Below are positions 1 to 6,719 of a stretch of DNA of 8,293 bases, piece after piece. Below the pieces are notes generated by a model. That model was not told the DNA's origin, ran no database searches, and worked only from the letters and a program-made list of their open reading frames with translations. Made by a program: the position numbers and the translations under genes. Position 1 is the stretch's first letter, and every line of letters starts with the position of its first letter. Source of the stretch: Flavobacteriales bacterium UBA2798. GTDB lineage: Bacteria > Bacteroidota > Bacteroidia > Flavobacteriales_D > UBA2798. The stretch spans positions 16,487 to 24,779 of the forward strand of contig DEHO01000046.1 in NCBI GenBank assembly GCA_002351955.1, given 5' to 3'.

Positions 1-112
1 CGGTCTGATCACGAAGTTTGGAGATGTCAATTGCCTTTTCTCCTTCGGTGCCTTCAATGACAGGTAACTCGTACTCCTGTCCGTCGAGAATGATTTTCGC
101 TGTGTTGCTCAT
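1..112 (-). CDS. gltA: Citrate synthase, N-terminal fragment
   Basis: Only the first 37 codons are in the window; the gene runs off its left edge. The minus-strand reading starts at the ATG complementary to 110-112 (MSNTAKIILDG) and contains LPVIEGTEGEKAIDISKLR. From memory of the family this matches the start of Bacteroidetes type II citrate synthases, where a short beta-rich segment ends in a conserved 'IDI.KLR' stretch. Citrate synthase condenses acetyl-CoA and oxaloacetate to citrate in the cytoplasm, the entry step of the TCA cycle. The catalytic His and Asp residues lie outside the window, so the call rests on the N-terminus alone. The gene is divergent from guaA across a 218-base gap that must hold both promoters. 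Confidence 0.82.
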   Translation of the reverse strand, partial: MSNTAKIILDGQEYELPVIEGTEGEKAIDISKLRDQT

Positions 113-317
113 GTATCGGTGATTTATGTGTGGAAACGGTTTTAAAAATAATACAAAGTGTGATATGGAACAGGGTAAGATGAAAAAAAAGTCGGAATCG
201 CTGAAAGTATCCGCCAAGGCCCCGTTTTTGGGCGACGGATTTTGGTCGGATCGGTCGGCAGGTTCCCGATTGTTGACAATTTCACCGTTTTACACAGTTC
301 TGCGGCAGTGGACTTTT

Positions 318-325
318 TATCTTTG
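318..325 (+). promoter_or_regulatory. Bacteroidetes-type -7 box of the guaA operon
   Basis: TATCTTTG fully matches the Bacteroidetes -7 consensus TAnnTTTG. It ends only five bases before the guaA ATG at 331, so transcription would start at or within a few bases of the start codon. I see no good -33 TTTG at the usual spacing; the nearest T-rich stretch (286-291) is about 26 bases upstream. The box is therefore supported by its consensus match and position, not by a complete bipartite promoter. Confidence 0.5.
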
Positions 326-330
326 CCCCC

Positions 331-1860
331 ATGCACGAAATGATCCTTATTCTCGATTTCGGATCTCAGTACACGCAGCTCATTGCCCGGCGCGTTCGGG
401 AAATGAATGTATACTGTGAGATTCATCCTTACAACAAGGTACCCCATACCGAACATACCATAAAAGGGTTGATCCTTTCCGGAAGCCCTTTCTCCGTTCA
501 TGATCCGGGCCACCCCATTCCTGATCTTTCTCCTTACCTGGATAAGGTTCCCGTTCTTGGCGTGTGCTACGGTGCCCAGTTTCTGGCTCAGCACGATGGG
601 GGACTGGTAGAACGTTCCAAAATCAGGGAGTACGGACGTGCCAATCTGAAGTATGTGGACGATAATTCTGCCCTGACCAAAGGGATGAGCGAACACTCAC
701 AGGTATGGATGTCGCACGGGGATACCATTACACGTGTTCCCGAAGGATGCGAAGTGATTGCTTCAACAGCCGATGTGAATGTTGCAGGGTATCAGTATAA
801 AGGACGAAACATCTACGGAATTCAATTCCACCCGGAAGTGTACCATTCTACAGAAGGTGCTGTTTTATTGGGGAATTTTGTAAAGGGAATTTGCGGATTA
901 AAAGGCGACTGGACTCCCGATTCTTTTATTGAAGCTACCGTTGCAGAGTTGAAATCCAAAGTGGGGAATGATGTGGTGATCATGGGGCTTTCAGGCGGAG
1001 TGGATTCGTCGGTTGCTGCCATTCTCCTGCACAAGGCCATCGGAAAAAATCTGCATTGCATTTTTGTGGATAACGGACTACTCCGTAAGAATGAATTTGA
1101 AGAAGTACTGGAAAGCTATAAGCACATGGGACTCAACGTTACCGGTGTGGATGCTAAAAAACGATTCTACGATGCGCTTGCAGGAATTACTGATCCTGAG
1201 CAAAAACGTAAAGCGATTGGAAGAGTATTTATTGAGGTTTTTGATGATGAGTCCAAAAAACATGCAACTGCGAAGTGGCTGGGTCAGGGCACCATTTACC
1301 CTGATGTTATTGAATCGGTATCGGTAAAAGGTCCGAGTGCAACCATTAAATCGCACCACAATGTTGGCGGCTTACCTGATTTTATGAAGCTCAGTGTTGT
1401 TGAGCCTCTGCGAACCTTGTTTAAGGACGAAGTACGCAAGGTAGGAAAAGCGCTGGAGATCGATCAGGCAATTTTGGGCCGACACCCCTTTCCGGGACCC
1501 GGATTGGGAATTAGAATTCTTGGGGATATTACAGCTGAGAAAGTCGCCATCCTGCAGGAAGTCGATGCCATTTTTATCAACGGACTGAAGAAACACAACC
1601 TCTACAATGAAGTATGGCAAGCCGGAGCGATCCTGCTTCCTGTGCAAAGTGTTGGGGTGATGGGCGATGAACGTACCTATGAAAATGCCGTGGCACTCAG
1701 GGCAGTAAGCAGTACAGATGGCATGACGGCCGACTGGTGTCACCTTCCTTACGAATTTCTGGCACACATTTCGAATGAGATCATCAATAAGGTGAAAGGC
1801 ATCAATCGCGTTGTGTACGATATAAGCTCAAAACCACCTGCAACAATCGAATGGGAATGA
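331..1860 (+). CDS. guaA: GMP synthase (glutamine-hydrolysing)
   Basis: Cytoplasmic enzyme that converts XMP to GMP using ATP and glutamine, the last step of de novo GMP synthesis. The 509 residues are close to the usual family length and all parts are present. The N-terminal class I glutamine amidotransferase domain (about 1-190) opens with ILDFGSQYTQLIARRVRE and has the nucleophile Cys79 in GVCYGAQ and the triad His167/Glu169 in FHPEV. The ATP pyrophosphatase domain has the PP-loop SGGVDSS at 221-227. The C-terminal dimerisation domain carries RHPFPGPGLGIRILGD and ends in the typical KPPATIEWE. The start at 331 is preferred; an alternative ATG at 340 would give MILILDFG. The stop codon TGA (1858-1860) overlaps the next start by ATGA, so the gene very likely leads a three-gene operon. 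Nothing looks broken. Confidence 0.98.
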   Translation: MHEMILILDFGSQYTQLIARRVREMNVYCEIHPYNKVPHTEHTIKGLILSGSPFSVHDPGHPIPDLSPYLDKVPVLGVCYGAQFLAQHDGGLVERSKIREYGRANLKYVDDNSALTKGMSEHSQVWMSHGDTITRVPEGCEVIASTADVNVAGYQYKGRNIYGIQFHPEVYHSTEGAVLLGNFVKGICGLKGDWTPDSFIEATVAELKSKVGNDVVIMGLSGGVDSSVAAILLHKAIGKNLHCIFVDNGLLRKNEFEEVLESYKHMGLNVTGVDAKKRFYDALAGITDPEQKRKAIGRVFIEVFDDESKKHATAKWLGQGTIYPDVIESVSVKGPSATIKSHHNVGGLPDFMKLSVVEPLRTLFKDEVRKVGKALEIDQAILGRHPFPGPGLGIRILGDITAEKVAILQEVDAIFINGLKKHNLYNEVWQAGAILLPVQSVGVMGDERTYENAVALRAVSSTDGMTADWCHLPYEFLAHISNEIINKVKGINRVVYDISSKPPATIEWE

Positions 1861-2696
1861 TAAAACGGCACCTGATACTTTTTCTGTATTGCATTATTCT
1901 ATGCAGTGTACCTCTTGTTTCAATGGCTCAACCCGGCGATGCCAAAAAAGAAACGATCGAAGGAAAGGAATACTACATCCACACTGTTGCAAAAGGAGAA
2001 ACAGTTTACGGTATCTCGAAAATTTATAAGGTTAGTCAGGAACAAATCCTGCAATCAAACCCCGAAGCTGCCAAAGGATTGGATGTCGGACAAAAACTAA
2101 AGATTCCCGTTGCTTCTTCAGCGGTGAAAGACAAAACTGGTGCCGATGCCACCGAAAAAGAATACAAGGCACTAATGGCCGAGGGCGAGCGGTTTATGAG
2201 CATTCAGGATTATCCGGGTGCCGAAGATGCGTTTATCCGTGCCTTGAAAGTGAAGCCGAATGATGCAATTGCCACTTCGCGTATCAAAGAAGCAAGAGAC
2301 CTGGCAAAAGCGAAGAAAGAGGTCTCTCCCGAACCTGCTAAAAACATTGAAGAAGGATTCACCTCTTATACGGTTGAGAAAAAAGAAACCCTTTACGGAA
2401 TTTCCAAAAAGACGGGAGTTGCGCAGGAGAAAATTCTTGAACTGAATCCCGATGCAAAGGACGGACTAAAAGAAGGTCAGGTTCTTCGTTTGCCTTCCGC
2501 TAAAAAGCAAAACGAGCCTGTTGGCACTATTAAAAATGAAACACCAAAAGATATTCCGCTCGGCAATACCGTTCTGATCGAACATGTGGTTGCCAAAGGA
2601 GAATCCATTTATGGTTTATCGCGTAAATACAAAGTATCGGAAGACTCGCTGAAAATCTATAACAACGGATTGCAGGAAGGATTGAAATTAGGGTAA
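1857..2696 (+). CDS. 5' part of the interrupted gene: secreted triple-LysM protein with TPR-like segment
   Basis: If the TAA at 2694-2696 is real, the translated product is 279 residues: signal peptide, LysM 1 (HTVAKGETVYGISKIYKVS), the TPR-like segment, LysM 2 (YTVEKKETLYGISKKTGV) and LysM 3 cut off just before its final beta strand. It would still be exported and could bind peptidoglycan through the first two repeats, but would lack the C-terminal domain. An ATG six bases upstream (1851) is an alternative start giving 281 residues. The signal sequence has a Cys in IILCSV but no proper lipobox, so a signal peptidase I substrate is more likely than a lipoprotein. Confidence 0.6.
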   Translation: MIKRHLILFLYCIILCSVPLVSMAQPGDAKKETIEGKEYYIHTVAKGETVYGISKIYKVSQEQILQSNPEAAKGLDVGQKLKIPVASSAVKDKTGADATEKEYKALMAEGERFMSIQDYPGAEDAFIRALKVKPNDAIATSRIKEARDLAKAKKEVSPEPAKNIEEGFTSYTVEKKETLYGISKKTGVAQEKILELNPDAKDGLKEGQVLRLPSAKKQNEPVGTIKNETPKDIPLGNTVLIEHVVAKGESIYGLSRKYKVSEDSLKIYNNGLQEGLKLG

Positions 2697-2768
2697 ACCC
2701 TTGTTGTTCCGGTCTCGAAAAAATATGCCGAAGAGAACAATTTGCGTTCTTATCCTGATCTGCGCACA

Positions 2769-3929
2769 ATGCAGGCCGATCAAAAACAAAACCGTGAACG
2801 GATTTCCAATTCTACATTTGAGGTTGCATTGATGCTTCCCTTTTGTCTGGATAAAAATCAATCCTTAATGGAGAGCCGTTCCTCTTCCGCCAATTCGCCT
2901 GTTGAATTATTCGAACCCACACGGCAATCGCTCGATTTTTACCACGGTGTGATGCTTGCAGTTGATTCACTACGTCAGTATGGTTTAAATATTCATTTGC
3001 ATGTTTTTGATACGGCGCGCGATTCTGCAAAACTTTCAAAATATGTAAAAGAGGCAGAGTTCGCAGGATTGGATCTGATTATTGGTCCAACCGAACAGGT
3101 TGAAATGGTTGCAAAGGCGGCATCAGAAAAAAAGATTGCCATGATTTGTCCGTTTGCCTATACCAATAAAATTCTACTTGGTAATGCCACTGTATCCAAA
3201 GCGGTAACCACTGCATCGGTGATGATCAATGCTGTTGCCGATCATATCGGAAAGTTGTACGCTACAGAAAATATTTTCCTGATTGATACCCGTTCGAAAA
3301 AAGATCAGCCACTGTACAACGCATTTCGTTCGGAACTCAATGCAAAAGTTTTGAGTAACGGAGCAAAAGATTCCGTAAAAATGATCCGCACCGAAGCATC
3401 ATCTTCCAAGGCATGGATAGATCGTTTGAGTAAGGAGAAAGTCAATATTTTTGTCATACCAAGTACTGATCTGAGTTTTGTAAACAGCTTCTTTAATACC
3501 CTTCAGGGTGTATCGCTCAAAACACAATACAAGGATTATCAGTTTATGATTTTCGGATTGGAAGAATGGTTGAAATATGATGAGATCGAAGCCAATCTGA
3601 AAGTGAAATTCAACCTTCATTTGCCATCGCCGGTGTTTCCATCTTTTGTGGATTCTGCCCGGACAATTCCTTTTATCAAAGCATTTCGCTCCAAGTTCAG
3701 TACCGACCCCGATCGTTTTGCGATGATGGGATTCGATGTCGCCTATTTTTATCTGGGCGGCTTTCTGCATGAGGGAAGGGATTTTTCTTCACACCTCGAC
3801 AGGTACGATGTTGAATTGGTTCACACGCGCTTTCGCTTCCGTAAAATGGGAGAGGACAGCGGGTTCCTGAACGATCATTCGTATATTCTACGTTATCAGG
3901 ATTTTCAACTGAAAGTAGTGTATCCATGA
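2769..3929 (+). CDS. 3' part of the interrupted gene: type 1 periplasmic-binding-fold domain
   Basis: This is the same frame downstream of the TAA. The first ATG is at 2769 (386 residues); a TTG at 2742 is also possible. As a separate protein it would have no signal peptide, although its fold belongs to exported proteins, so it is best read as the detached C-terminus of the gene starting at 1857. Residues just after the stop (TLVVPVSKKYAEEN) complete LysM 3 and lie upstream of either start, further evidence that the two parts were one protein. The domain resembles the amino-acid-binding or penicillin-binding-protein-activator type of fold; I see nothing that indicates a ligand. The TGA at 3927-3929 overlaps the hemF start. 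Confidence 0.5.
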   Translation: MQADQKQNRERISNSTFEVALMLPFCLDKNQSLMESRSSSANSPVELFEPTRQSLDFYHGVMLAVDSLRQYGLNIHLHVFDTARDSAKLSKYVKEAEFAGLDLIIGPTEQVEMVAKAASEKKIAMICPFAYTNKILLGNATVSKAVTTASVMINAVADHIGKLYATENIFLIDTRSKKDQPLYNAFRSELNAKVLSNGAKDSVKMIRTEASSSKAWIDRLSKEKVNIFVIPSTDLSFVNSFFNTLQGVSLKTQYKDYQFMIFGLEEWLKYDEIEANLKVKFNLHLPSPVFPSFVDSARTIPFIKAFRSKFSTDPDRFAMMGFDVAYFYLGGFLHEGRDFSSHLDRYDVELVHTRFRFRKMGEDSGFLNDHSYILRYQDFQLKVVYP

Positions 3930-4807
3930 CACGCGAGCACATCGAAAGCACCTTCAGAACTATTCAGGACGAAATTTGCAGCGGACTGGAACAGCTGGAT
4001 GGGAAAGCGTTTTTTCAGGAAGACAATTGGCAACGCGATGGCGGTGGCGGTGGGCGCACGAGGGTTATTTCTCATGGCACATTGCTCGAAAAGGGCGGCG
4101 TGAATTTTTCTGCTGTTCATGGCGAATTACCTGCTGCACTAAAGAAAGAGTTCGGTGCAGATAATGTTCAGTTTTTCGCTACAGGAGTTTCCATTGTTTT
4201 GCATCCTGTTAATCCCTGGGTCCCTATCATTCACATGAATATCCGCTACTTCGAAATGAGCAGTGGAGAATCCTGGTTTGGTGGTGGTATTGATCTCACA
4301 CCGCATTATGTTCGACCGCAACAAGCTGATCTGTTTCATCAGCAAATGAAAAATGTGTGTGATCGCTTCAACACCGAGTATTATCCCAAATTCAGTAAAT
4401 GGGCTGATGATTATTTTCTGATCCGTCACCGCAATGAAACCCGCGGAATTGGCGGTATTTTCTTCGATCATCTTAAACCTGAGAGTGAATCACATAAGCA
4501 ATCGATTTTTGATTTTGTCTGCGCGGTAGGACGAACTTTTGTACCTGCCTATGCCGAACAGGTCGCACTAAACCGCAATCTTCCTTACGGCGAACGAGAG
4601 GTAAAATGGCAGCATTTGCGTCGCGGTCGTTATGTCGAATTCAACCTTGTTTACGATAGGGGAACCAAATTCGGACTCGAAACCAACGGCAGAATCGAAT
4701 CAATACTCATGAGCCTGCCAGAAACAGCATCCTGGCTGTACAACTATCAACCGGAACCCGGTTCAGAAGAAGAAAAAACCCTGAAGTACCTTCAAAAAGT
4801 CAGATAA
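3926..4807 (+). CDS. hemF: Oxygen-dependent coproporphyrinogen III oxidase
   Basis: Cytoplasmic enzyme that uses O2 to decarboxylate two propionates of coproporphyrinogen III, giving protoporphyrinogen IX in heme synthesis. The 293 residues match the usual bacterial HemF length. Family signatures run in order: the glycine-rich DGGGGGRTRVI at 38-48, LHPVNPWVPIIHMNIRYFE at 92-110 with the conserved His103, SWFGGGIDLTPHY at 116-128, RGIGGIFFDHL at 173-183 and LRRGRYVEFNLVYDRGTKFG at 231-250. The start ATG shares the ATGA at 3926-3929 with the stop of the LysM gene, implying translational coupling. It is the last gene of the guaA operon by layout; I see no strong terminator after it. A premature stop in the gene upstream could lower its expression by polarity (inference). 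The choice of HemF over radical-SAM HemN fits an oxygen-using organism. Confidence 0.97.
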   Translation: MTREHIESTFRTIQDEICSGLEQLDGKAFFQEDNWQRDGGGGGRTRVISHGTLLEKGGVNFSAVHGELPAALKKEFGADNVQFFATGVSIVLHPVNPWVPIIHMNIRYFEMSSGESWFGGGIDLTPHYVRPQQADLFHQQMKNVCDRFNTEYYPKFSKWADDYFLIRHRNETRGIGGIFFDHLKPESESHKQSIFDFVCAVGRTFVPAYAEQVALNRNLPYGEREVKWQHLRRGRYVEFNLVYDRGTKFGLETNGRIESILMSLPETASWLYNYQPEPGSEEEKTLKYLQKVR

Positions 4808-4870
4808 TTCAATTGTTTGCTAAGGCGATAGAATTCAGACCCATGATGTAATGGGAAGAAGTTATTTGTC

Positions 4871-5150
4871 ATTGGTAATTGGGTAACTAGGTAATTGGTT
4901 AATTTGGTAATCCTCCTTCGGTAAACCTTCGGCGGACAAGTTGGGTAATTGGTTGATTGGGTAATCTTCCTTCGGTAAACCTTCGGCGGACAAGTTGGGT
5001 AACTGGGTAATCCTCCTTCGTTTCACTACGGCGGACAAGTTGGGTAATTGGTCAATCCTCCTTCGGTAAACCTTCGGCGGACAAGTTGGGTAATTAGGTA
5101 ACTGGGTTATCAGATAACTGGTAATTAGTAATCTGTAATTGGTCAATTGG
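4871..5150. repeat. Intergenic degenerate repeat array with four hairpin units
   Basis: This fills most of the 395-base gene-free stretch between hemF and the next gene. Four copies of a 37-38 base unit begin TCCTCCTTCG (TCTTCC in copy 2) and end GGCGGACAAGTTGGGTAA, at 4911-4948, 4965-5002, 5011-5047 and 5056-5093. Start-to-start distances are 54, 46 and 45. Both sides and the gaps are filled with short variants of GGTAATTGG / GGTAACTGG. Each unit can fold into an imperfect 8-pair hairpin, for example TCCTTCGG against TCGGCGGA at 4914-4936, with one T/C mismatch. In copy 3 (5014-5035) the loop is different (TTTCACTA in place of GTAAACCTT) but the stem is kept. It resembles a REP-like extragenic repeat. 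The rest of the gap (4808-4870) shows only a weak CCCAT/ATGGG hairpin at 4840-4855 without a T-run. Confidence 0.85.
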
Positions 5151-5176
5151 CTTATTCATCTGAAACAAAAAAAAGC

Positions 5177-5184
5177 TATCTTTT
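5177..5184 (+). promoter_or_regulatory. Probable -7 box ahead of the DUF5723-like gene
   Basis: TATCTTTT differs from the Bacteroidetes consensus TAnnTTTG only in the last base and lies 18 bases before the ATG at 5203. Upstream, ATTC at 5154-5157 is at suitable spacing for a weak -33 element. It sits directly after the repeat array, which separates it from the guaA operon, so the downstream pair of genes probably has its own promoter. Confidence 0.4.
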
Positions 5185-5202
5185 CGCACAAATTTCTGCG
5201 GT

Positions 5203-6681
5203 ATGAAATCTCGATTTCTTCTTTTGGCGATGTTCGCTTTTCCTGTTTTTGCAATTGCACAGCAGGAATATTCTTCTTTTACATCTACCGGTCGCGGTGG
5301 GGCAACAACTTTTGTTACCGATTATCAGGCCTTGGGAATTAATCCTGCCGGTGTTGGTATGGCAAATCCATATGGCAAAAAAATGACAATGGGATTTACG
5401 GAGTTTACTTTTTCACTTCATTCACAGGCGCTCACCAAACAGGAATTGCGCAGTACCATTGGTTCGTATGTGAAAGGTGAAAATCAGCAAACATTCACGC
5501 AACAACAGAAAATTGATGCTGCACGCGAATTCACAGATGCAGGATTTGCGGTAAACGTGGATTTCGGATCGTTTGGTTTTTCATTCTGCGACCCGAAAAT
5601 TGGCGGGTTTGCATTTCGAGTTAACGACCGTTTTCAGTGGTATTCCAAACTCGGAAAAGAAGCCAGCGAATTGCTCTTCCTCGGGTTTAATGCAAATTAT
5701 TTCGATAGTCTGGTTTACAATAACGGAATGGGAAATACGGTAATCGCCAACAATCCGAATATGTCGCAGGACAGTATCAATAATGTGGTTCTTGGTTTTA
5801 CCAATACTCCAAAAATGATTTCTCAGTTGCTCGATGGCACAGTGATGAATATGTCCTGGACCCGGGAATACAATCTTTCCTATGGAAGAAAGGTTTTTGG
5901 TAACGACAGTACCTTTGCTTTGTATGGTGGTGTAGGGGTGAAGCTGTATCAGGGATTGGCCTATATGGATGTCAACGCATCGAATGGTCAGTTGTATGCT
6001 TTTTCATCGATATCTCCGGCCTTCAACATCGATTACGGAACAGCAGCGCAGAGCAATCCTTCATCTGTTACCCAAACCGGAAAGATACCTAAGCCGGTAG
6101 GAATGGGATACGGATTTGACTTTGGCGTGAACTTGCTTATTAAAGGTAAGTTGAAAATCGGCGCAGCGATGTCGAATATGGGAAGCATTACCTGGGATGG
6201 AAATGTGTACACCATGAAGGATACCTTGGTTTTTGATACGGATAATCCGGGTGCGGAGAATTATAATATTATTGGTCAGTTCAACGATATGGGTGGCGAC
6301 AGCGGATTGTTTAAGTGGGATGGTGTTTCTGAAAAGAAGGTGAGTCTGCCCACCACTTACCGTTTTGGAGCGAGTATGAAACTGGGTAAAGTAGCAGAAT
6401 TGGGATTTGATGTGATCATTCCCGGAAATGATGAGGCAGGGAACTTCCGCAAGCCGATCATTGGTATGGGAGGAGATATCACCCCGATTCGCTGGGTTCG
6501 GTTTTCAGCAGGATTCATGACAGGCGGTAATTATGATTTTATGATCCCTCTGGGAGTCACATTCATCGCTCAGGATGGTCGCTGGGAAGGTGGAATTGCT
6601 TCCCGTGATGTGGTGACCTTCTTTACGCAGAACGGACCAACCATTTCATTCAGCACCGGTTTTATGCGATTCCGATTCTGA
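5203..6681 (+). CDS. DUF5723-like outer-membrane beta-barrel protein
   Basis: A 492-residue exported protein. The signal peptide is MKSRFLLLAMFAFPVFAIAQ with cleavage after AIA. The mature N-terminus has STGRGGATTFVTDYQALGINPAGVG (residues 28-52); the INPA motif is typical of Bacteroidetes barrel proteins of the DUF5723 and related families. The body is rich in alternating aromatic and polar strands with glycines (FGSFGFSF, YGGVGVKLY, MGYGFDFGVNLLI, YRFGASMKLG, VRFSAGFMTGG). The last residues, GFMRFRF, end in Phe, the usual signal for barrel assembly by BAM. It is therefore most likely an outer-membrane protein; what it binds or transports is unknown. The next gene starts 38 bases downstream on the same strand and is also exported, so the two may work together. 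The family name is from memory of its pattern and is less certain than the barrel call. Confidence 0.8.
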   Translation: MKSRFLLLAMFAFPVFAIAQQEYSSFTSTGRGGATTFVTDYQALGINPAGVGMANPYGKKMTMGFTEFTFSLHSQALTKQELRSTIGSYVKGENQQTFTQQQKIDAAREFTDAGFAVNVDFGSFGFSFCDPKIGGFAFRVNDRFQWYSKLGKEASELLFLGFNANYFDSLVYNNGMGNTVIANNPNMSQDSINNVVLGFTNTPKMISQLLDGTVMNMSWTREYNLSYGRKVFGNDSTFALYGGVGVKLYQGLAYMDVNASNGQLYAFSSISPAFNIDYGTAAQSNPSSVTQTGKIPKPVGMGYGFDFGVNLLIKGKLKIGAAMSNMGSITWDGNVYTMKDTLVFDTDNPGAENYNIIGQFNDMGGDSGLFKWDGVSEKKVSLPTTYRFGASMKLGKVAELGFDVIIPGNDEAGNFRKPIIGMGGDITPIRWVRFSAGFMTGGNYDFMIPLGVTFIAQDGRWEGGIASRDVVTFFTQNGPTISFSTGFMRFRF

Positions 6682-6719
6682 TGGTCTGATTATTGCAGTT
6701 GATTTTGAAAAATAAGCAC

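Larger units (their letters stand above)
1857..3929 (+). pseudogene. LysM / type 1 periplasmic-binding-fold envelope protein, interrupted by one in-frame TAA
   Basis: Read through the TAA at 2694-2696, this frame encodes about 690 residues. A signal peptide (about 1-23, cleavage after SMA) marks export. Three LysM peptidoglycan-binding repeats lie at about 40-85, 169-214 and 239-286. A TPR-like helical segment (EGERFMSIQDYPGAEDAFIRA and following, about 105-150) sits between the first two. A C-terminal type 1 periplasmic-binding fold (about 330-690) has FYHGVMLAVDSL, LDLIIGP and a late FDVAYFYLGG. Codon 280 is the stop. The aligned repeats read LDVGQKLKIP, LKEGQVLRLP and LKLG*TLVVP, so the lost residue is almost certainly Gln (CAA to TAA). 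No indel occurs and both halves keep good protein sequence, which suggests a recent mutation or a base error. The start at 1857 is preferred over 1851 because it makes an ATGA overlap with guaA; the 3' end overlaps hemF the same way. Likely role (inference): periplasmic peptidoglycan-associated protein, possibly regulating wall synthesis. Confidence 0.85.

Noticed and set aside
154..161. ACACTTTG on the minus strand as a -7 box for gltA.
   Set aside because: The TTTG half matches but the TA half does not, and there is no convincing -33 element. The gltA promoter must be in this gap, but I cannot place it with confidence.
273..278. TTGACA resembling a sigma-70 -35 box upstream of guaA.
   Set aside because: No TATAAT-like sequence occurs about 17 bases downstream, and the other promoter boxes in this window follow the Bacteroidetes consensus instead.
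142..696. Minus-strand open frame of 184 residues overlapping the start of guaA.
   Set aside because: It lies largely antisense to the well-conserved guaA amidotransferase domain and shows no recognisable domain or signal.
2694..2696. The in-frame TAA as programmed readthrough or a recoded codon.
   Set aside because: TAA ends other genes in this window, the following ACC is not a known leaky context, and no downstream structure that would promote readthrough is evident.
4840..4855. CCCAT/ATGGG hairpin after hemF as a terminator.
   Set aside because: The stem is only five pairs with a six-base loop and no T-run follows, so it is too weak to call.
4911..5093. The repeat array as a CRISPR.
   Set aside because: The spacers are only 8-16 bases and are themselves variants of the flanking motif, with no cas genes nearby.
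4862..5146. Minus-strand open frame of 94 residues with repeated LPNLSAEGLPKEDY-like segments across the repeat array.
   Set aside because: The start would be a TTG, and the repeat units do not keep the same reading frame: the step between copies 3 and 4 is 46 bases, so copy 4 is read as a different peptide. The open frame is a by-product of stop-free repeat sequence.
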